From Pseudomonas sp. 14P_8.1_Bac3 (GTDB lineage: Bacteria; Pseudomonadota; Gammaproteobacteria; Pseudomonadales; Pseudomonadaceae), in NCBI RefSeq assembly GCF_025466085.1, contig NZ_JANLOD010000072.1, positions 124,001 to 188,000 on the forward strand: a stretch of 64,000 nucleotides of DNA. Direction: 5' to 3'. The position numbers were made by a program, and so were the translations under genes. The notes under the pieces are model-generated. The model ran no database searches, had not been told where the DNA came from, and saw only the letters and a program-made list of their open reading frames with translations. Of the stretch, positions 60,002-64,000 are shown in pieces. Numbering within the stretch: the stretch's first letter is position 1; every line of letters begins with the position of its first letter.

Positions 60002-61204
60002 ATGAAGATCAAACGCATCACTGCCACGCCCATCAACCTGCCGCTGGATGCCCCCTATGTCTGGGTGTTCGGTGAACTGCCGGGTTTTTCCACGACCATC
60101 ATCGAAGTCGAAACCGAGGACGGTCTGGTCGGTCTGGGAGAGGCCCCGTCGTGGCAGGCGGCCGCGATCGTTCGCGATCAGATCGCGCCGAAACTGGTGG
60201 GCCACGACGCGTTTGACATTGCCGGCGCCGAGTTCCTCTGCCTGCCTTACTTCGCCGGTGTCCAGAGCATCAACGACAACGCGCGCATCACCGCGTTCGG
60301 CGCAGTGGAAATGGCGTTGTGGGATCTGCGCGGCAAGGCCTGGAAGCAACCGCTTTATCAGTTGCTGGGCGGTGCCGTGCGCAAGGACATTCCCTTCACC
60401 GACTACTTTTCCCTGCGCAACGATGGCCCGCTGCAGCGAGACGGCACGCGAGTGCGCGGCGAGCAGACCCCCGAAGCGGTCGCCGATTACTGCGTGATGC
60501 TCAACGAGACCTATGGCACGACCTTTTTCGAGGGCAAGTTTTCCACCCACGACCCGAAGGTGTCCCTGCGCATGCTTGAGCTGATCCGCCAGCGCCTGGG
60601 GGATGACGTGATGCTGCGCATCGATTCGAACCAGGCCTACTCGCTGGCCACGGCGCGTCGACTGATTCGTCCACTGGAGGAGCTGGGCGTGCGCAACTGG
60701 GAAGACCCGGTGTCGACCATCGAAGAAATGGTCGAACTACGCCGTCATTGCTCGATTCCGTTTTCCACCCACAACGCCGACATCGCCCGGGCAATGGTGC
60801 TGAAAGTGCCCGACGCGATTGTCGGCAACCCGGCGGTGCTCGGTGGCATTGGCCGACTGCTGCGCTTCGTCGGCGCGTGCGAGCACGCCGGCATCGACTT
60901 CTGGTGCTACAGCGGCGACTCGGGCGTGGGCAGCGCGGTGTACCTGCATCTATGCGCGGCACTGGGCTGGATTCGCGAGCCGAATCAATCGCTATTTCGC
61001 ATGCAGGTCACGGATGTCATCGAAGAGGGCCCGTTCGTGCCGCGCCACAACACCGTGCGTGTGCCCGAGGGCCACGGCCTGGGCGTGACCCTGTCCCGGG
61101 AACGCTTGGCGTACGGTCATCAACACTTCCTCGAACATGGCCCGATGAACAAATACCACGACGCGCAGAAGCCCGGCACGTTCCGCCGCCTGCCGCTCGC
61201 CTGA
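60002..61204 (+). CDS. Enolase-superfamily enzyme (mandelate racemase/glucarate dehydratase-like), altered active site
   Basis: A 400-residue protein with the enolase-superfamily capping domain (residues 1-130) and TIM barrel. Likely Mg ligands are Asp in LRIDSNQAYS near 203, Glu in NWEDPVST near 230 and Asn in FSTHNADIA near 256. Compared with glucarate dehydratase, the first Lys of the KxK motif is Glu (FEGKFS) and the His of the SHSNNH block is replaced (CYSGDSGVG), so the usual acid/base pair is incomplete. Related enzymes include racemases and betaine 2-epimerases. It is first in a tightly packed operon with a GbcA-like Rieske gene 23 bp downstream. Confidence 0.88.
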   Translation: MKIKRITATPINLPLDAPYVWVFGELPGFSTTIIEVETEDGLVGLGEAPSWQAAAIVRDQIAPKLVGHDAFDIAGAEFLCLPYFAGVQSINDNARITAFGAVEMALWDLRGKAWKQPLYQLLGGAVRKDIPFTDYFSLRNDGPLQRDGTRVRGEQTPEAVADYCVMLNETYGTTFFEGKFSTHDPKVSLRMLELIRQRLGDDVMLRIDSNQAYSLATARRLIRPLEELGVRNWEDPVSTIEEMVELRRHCSIPFSTHNADIARAMVLKVPDAIVGNPAVLGGIGRLLRFVGACEHAGIDFWCYSGDSGVGSAVYLHLCAALGWIREPNQSLFRMQVTDVIEEGPFVPRHNTVRVPEGHGLGVTLSRERLAYGHQHFLEHGPMNKYHDAQKPGTFRRLPLA

Positions 61205-61227
61205 TCTTTTATTTTGGAGGTATTGCC

Positions 61228-62487
61228 ATGAAGCAGAACGTGATCGATCACGCCTATGCGCTGCTGTCCAGGCGGCGCGAGGATTGGGGGCTGGAGCAGC
61301 CCTTCTATGTGGACCAGGATTTTTTCGAGCTGGAAATGCAGGTGTTCTTTCGCCGTCAGTGGCTGTTCGCGGCCATGACCTGCGAGATCCCCAACCATGG
61401 CGACTGGCTGCGAGTGGACGTGGGGCGTGACTCGGTGATCGTCATTCGCGGCAAGGACGGTGCGGTCAAGGCGTTCCACAACACCTGCCGCCATCGTGGC
61501 TCACGGATCTGCCTGGAAGAGCGCGGCAGCACCAAGCGCCTGGTCTGCCCGTATCACCAATGGTCTTACGACCTGGAGGGGCAACTGACCGGCACGCGGC
61601 TGATGGGCGACGACTTCGAGCGTGCCGATTTCCAGCTGACACCGGTCGCGGTCGGGGTGGTGGGCGGCTACATCTTCATCAACTTCGCCGATGAGCCGAG
61701 CGACTTCGAACCGTTTCGCCAGGATGTCGAACCCTACCTGCTGCCCCATGGCCTGGACGATGCCAAAGTCGCTCACACCCAGACACTGGTGGAAAAAGCC
61801 AACTGGAAACTGGTGATCGAGAACAACCGCGAGTGCTACCACTGCGTGGGTTCGCACCCGGAGTTGATGCACATCATCACCGAGTTCGACGACCCGGACG
61901 ACCCGCGCATCAAGCCCGAATACAAGGCGTTGGTCGAACGCAAGGCGGCGGACTGGGACCGTCTGGGCATTCCCCATGCTCATACCCAGGGCAACGAGCG
62001 TTACCGCGCCGTGCGGCTGCCGTTCACCGATGGCCGTGTGTCGATGACCGTCGACGGGAAATCGGGGTGCGCGCGCCTGCTCGGCAACCTGACCGATGCC
62101 GACCTGGGTTCGGTGCGCCTGATGAGCCTGCCCAACACCTGGAACCATATTCAGGCGGACCACGCGGTGACCTTCCGGGTGTTGCCGATCGGCCCCGAAG
62201 AGACCCTGGTGACCACCCATTGGCTGGTGCACAAGGACGCGCAGGAGGGTGTGGATTATCAGGTCGATCGACTCAAGGAAATCTGGGCCACCACCAACGA
62301 TCAGGATCGCTTTTTGGCGGAAAACAATCACCTGGGCATTCGCGGCAGCGCTTATCGCCCCGGCCCGTATTCCGAGTTGATCGAAGGCGGCACCCGCGAC
62401 TTCATTCGCTGGTACGCCGAGCAAATGCTTGCCGAGCTGGCACCGCTGACTCACGCCCACCTTATTCACCGGGAGACCGCCGCATGA
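61228..62487 (+). CDS. Rieske non-heme iron oxygenase, GbcA-like (betaine N-demethylase candidate)
   Basis: A 419-residue oxygenase from ATG 61228, preceded by TTGGAGG. Rieske ligands in CRHRGSRIC and CPYHQW (residues about 85-112), mononuclear iron site in NNRECYHCVGSHPELMH near 203. It shares the WKLVxENNRECYHC block with the protein at 37178 and with GbcA-type demethylases. No reductase gene adjoins. Its stop overlaps the Ldh2-family start (ATGA), so the two are translationally coupled. A stepwise N-demethylation of a betaine in this operon is the working idea. Confidence 0.92.
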   Translation: MKQNVIDHAYALLSRRREDWGLEQPFYVDQDFFELEMQVFFRRQWLFAAMTCEIPNHGDWLRVDVGRDSVIVIRGKDGAVKAFHNTCRHRGSRICLEERGSTKRLVCPYHQWSYDLEGQLTGTRLMGDDFERADFQLTPVAVGVVGGYIFINFADEPSDFEPFRQDVEPYLLPHGLDDAKVAHTQTLVEKANWKLVIENNRECYHCVGSHPELMHIITEFDDPDDPRIKPEYKALVERKAADWDRLGIPHAHTQGNERYRAVRLPFTDGRVSMTVDGKSGCARLLGNLTDADLGSVRLMSLPNTWNHIQADHAVTFRVLPIGPEETLVTTHWLVHKDAQEGVDYQVDRLKEIWATTNDQDRFLAENNHLGIRGSAYRPGPYSELIEGGTRDFIRWYAEQMLAELAPLTHAHLIHRETAA

Positions 62488-63524
62488 CCGCCACTCTTAT
62501 CCTCAGCCTGGCCGAGATCGAAAACCGTGCCGCCACCGCGTTGGTGGCCAGCCATGTCAGCCCCGAGAATGCCCGTGCCGTGGCGCGCTCGATTGCGTTT
62601 GCCGAGCGCGACGGGCAGCCGATGGTCGGGTTGTCCTATCTGCCGACCTACTGCGACCACGCCGCCTGCGGCAAGGTCGATGGTGCTGCGCAGCCAAGCG
62701 CCGAGGTGCTGGCGCCTTCACTGATCCGGGTCGATGCGCGAACCGGTTTCGCCCATCCGGCGCTGGCCCTGGGCTTGCCGTTATTGGTCCAGGCCACGCG
62801 ACGCCAAGGCATGGCGGCGCTGGCGGTGGGACAGTCCTACGCTTGTGGTTCGCTGGGCTATTTTGTCGAAGAGCTGGCGGAGCAAGGGCTGGTCGCCTTG
62901 ATGGTGGCCAACGCTTCGCCATCGATCGCGCCCCATGGCGGCAAGGCGGCGTTTTTCGGCACCAACCCGTTGGCGTTTGCGACCCCACGGGAAGGGCGGC
63001 CACCGTTGGTGATCGATCAATCCTCCAGTGTGGTGGCCAAGGTCGCCGTGATCGATGCACAGCGTCGTGGCCTGGCGCTGCCGGCCGGTTGGGCGCTGGA
63101 TGCCGACGGTCAGCCGACCACCGATGCTGACGCGGCCATGGCCGGCAGCCTGAGCCCGATCGGGGGCTACAAAGGCGCCAGCCTCGCCTTGCTGGTCGAC
63201 ATTCTGGCCGCCGGGTTGAGCGGCTCCCATTTTTCCTTCGAGGCCTCTTCGTTCGGCGATTGCGAAGGTGGGCCACCGCGCACCGGGCAACTGGTCATCG
63301 CGTTCGATCCTGCCGCATTTGGCGGGGCGACATTCGTGGCACGCACTGAAAACCTGTTCGCAGCACTGCAAGCCGAACCTCGCGTACGCCTGCCTGGCGA
63401 GCGCCGACTTCAGGCGCGTCAAGGCAACGAAAACGGCATCGAAGTGCCCGTCGAACTCTGGGAGCTGATCGGCCGTTATGCCGATCAAGGATCGCCCGTC
63501 GCACACAAAGGAGGTGCCCAATGA
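62484..63524 (+). CDS. Ldh2-family (malate/L-lactate, N-methylamino acid) dehydrogenase
   Basis: A 346-residue member of the Ldh2/MDHG2 family, an NAD(P)-dependent 2-oxoacid or imine reductase fold unlike normal lactate dehydrogenases. Seen are QPMVGLSYLP, QSYACGSLGYFVE, FFGTNPLAFATP and GGYKGASLALLVDILAAGLSG. The family also contains DpkA of Pseudomonas, which handles N-methyl-L-amino acids and delta-1-piperideine-2-carboxylate; that would suit a demethylation pathway. The start overlaps the Rieske stop and the end overlaps the lyase start, each by ATGA. Substrate inferred from context only. Confidence 0.91.
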   Translation: MTATLILSLAEIENRAATALVASHVSPENARAVARSIAFAERDGQPMVGLSYLPTYCDHAACGKVDGAAQPSAEVLAPSLIRVDARTGFAHPALALGLPLLVQATRRQGMAALAVGQSYACGSLGYFVEELAEQGLVALMVANASPSIAPHGGKAAFFGTNPLAFATPREGRPPLVIDQSSSVVAKVAVIDAQRRGLALPAGWALDADGQPTTDADAAMAGSLSPIGGYKGASLALLVDILAAGLSGSHFSFEASSFGDCEGGPPRTGQLVIAFDPAAFGGATFVARTENLFAALQAEPRVRLPGERRLQARQGNENGIEVPVELWELIGRYADQGSPVAHKGGAQ

Positions 63525-64000
63525 ACCTGGTGTTGCTGGATCAACCCTTGAGCACGGCGCAGGTGGCCGAAGTGGCCGTCAAACAGGCGGTACTGGAATT
63601 GTCCAGCGCCGCCAAGGCGCGCATCACCCATGCCCACGCCATCGTGCGCAGCGTGGTGGATAACAACCTGCGTGCCTACGGCGTCAACACCGGGGTCGGG
63701 GCGTTGTCCGACACGATAGTGCCGCCGGCGCAACAAAGCGCGTTGTCACGCAACATTTTGATGAGCCATGCCGTGGGGGTTGGCAGGCCTCTGGGGGTCA
63801 GCGAAACACGGGCGATCATGGTTGCGGCGATCAACAACTATGCGCACGGTTATTCCGGGTTGCGGCTGGAGGTGGTCGAGCGCCTGGTTCTGCTGCTCAA
63901 TGCCGGATGCACCCCGCAGGTACCGCGTCATGGCTCGGTGGGTTACATCAGTCACATGGCGCACATCGGCTTGCTGTTGATCGGTCACGGCCAGTGCCTG
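63521..64000 (+). CDS. Histidine ammonia-lyase-fold enzyme lacking the MIO triad, partial
   Basis: The first 160 residues of a second ammonia-lyase-fold protein, cut by the right edge; a full member has about 500. Seen are AYGVNTGVGALSDT (catalytic Tyr), SHAVGVGRPLG and AHGYSGLRLEVVERL. At the cofactor site the protein reads GSVGYISHMAHIGL, so the Ala-Ser-Gly triad is Tyr-Ile-Ser (residues 142-144) and MIO cannot form. It is the fourth gene of the operon, coupled by ATGA to the Ldh2-family gene. It is distinct in sequence from the lyase at 54884, so this is not a recent duplication. Confidence 0.88.
   Translation, partial: MNLVLLDQPLSTAQVAEVAVKQAVLELSSAAKARITHAHAIVRSVVDNNLRAYGVNTGVGALSDTIVPPAQQSALSRNILMSHAVGVGRPLGVSETRAIMVAAINNYAHGYSGLRLEVVERLVLLLNAGCTPQVPRHGSVGYISHMAHIGLLLIGHGQCL

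Noticed and set aside
60748..62487. A 579-codon frame running from inside the enolase-family gene into the Rieske gene
   Set aside because: The upstream part is an out-of-frame shadow of the enolase-family gene. The Rieske protein starts at ATG 61228 with a good ribosome-binding site.
61833..63524. Apparent fusion of a long N-terminal extension to the Ldh2-family dehydrogenase
   Set aside because: The extension overlaps the Rieske gene in another frame. ATG 62484 overlapping the Rieske stop (ATGA) is the true start.

Overview
The window reads as chromosomal DNA of a Pseudomonas, most likely of the P. fluorescens/P. putida lineage. The evidence is GC-rich codon use, a REPIN-type repeat typical of the genus (two copies), an RlhA-type U32 peptidase, and a very high density of LysR-controlled accessory catabolic genes with ABC uptake systems. 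No rRNA, tRNA, CRISPR array, transposase or phage gene was seen. Both ends cut through genes.

Layout. 0-3.4 kb: a LysR regulator of the type found beside aminoethylphosphonate genes (cut by the left edge), an organophosphate-type MFS transporter and an iron-dependent alcohol dehydrogenase. 3.7-10.9 kb: wrbA, an SDR, a DoxX protein, an NADPH:quinone-type reductase, a pirin and a SnoaL-like protein, with two paralogous LysR regulators and one decayed gene fragment; this looks like a set for quinone or electrophile stress. 11.0-13.0 kb: rlhA, the only clearly core gene. 13.5-24.0 kb: a ten-gene unit with a peptide-type ABC importer, a two-component flavin monooxygenase (the reductase carries an unusual Nudix-like C-terminus), a tautomerase, an alpha/beta hydrolase, an aldehyde dehydrogenase and a TetR regulator. 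Two near-identical palindromes lie in front of it. 24.1-30.0 kb: a GntR/UTRA regulator divergent from a sulfonate-type ABC importer and a large cytoplasmic PHP-fold hydrolase.

30.0-46.4 kb: a region probably devoted to a quaternary-ammonium (betaine-like) compound. It has a GbdR/CdhR-like AraC regulator, an MmgE/PrpD protein, a ProXWV-like importer, a LysR, a GbcA-like Rieske N-demethylase candidate, a DapA-family lyase, an aldehyde dehydrogenase, an FAD oxidoreductase, an EamA exporter, two SDRs and a 2-oxoglutarate/Fe(II) oxygenase. Three intergenic copies of one inverted repeat (nATAAy-N5-GTTATC) tie these divergent operons into one likely LysR regulon. 46.5-48.1 kb: an exported protein built from thirteen 13-residue repeats, a REPIN, and a TspO protein.

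48.2-64.0 kb holds the most unusual content. Two separate catabolic units each contain a histidine-ammonia-lyase-fold enzyme in which the Ala-Ser-Gly triad that makes the MIO cofactor is replaced (Tyr-Leu-Gly and Tyr-Ile-Ser). The first unit joins such a lyase to a VanA-type Rieske oxygenase with its own reductase, a histidine/octopine-type ABC importer and a VOC protein. The second joins another to an enolase-superfamily enzyme with a changed active site, a GbcA-like Rieske protein and an Ldh2-family dehydrogenase, and runs off the right edge. MIO-less members of this fold include ergothionase, a trimethylamine-lyase. With betaine-demethylase-type Rieske proteins nearby, degradation of N-methylated amino acids is the working hypothesis; the substrates are not known from sequence.
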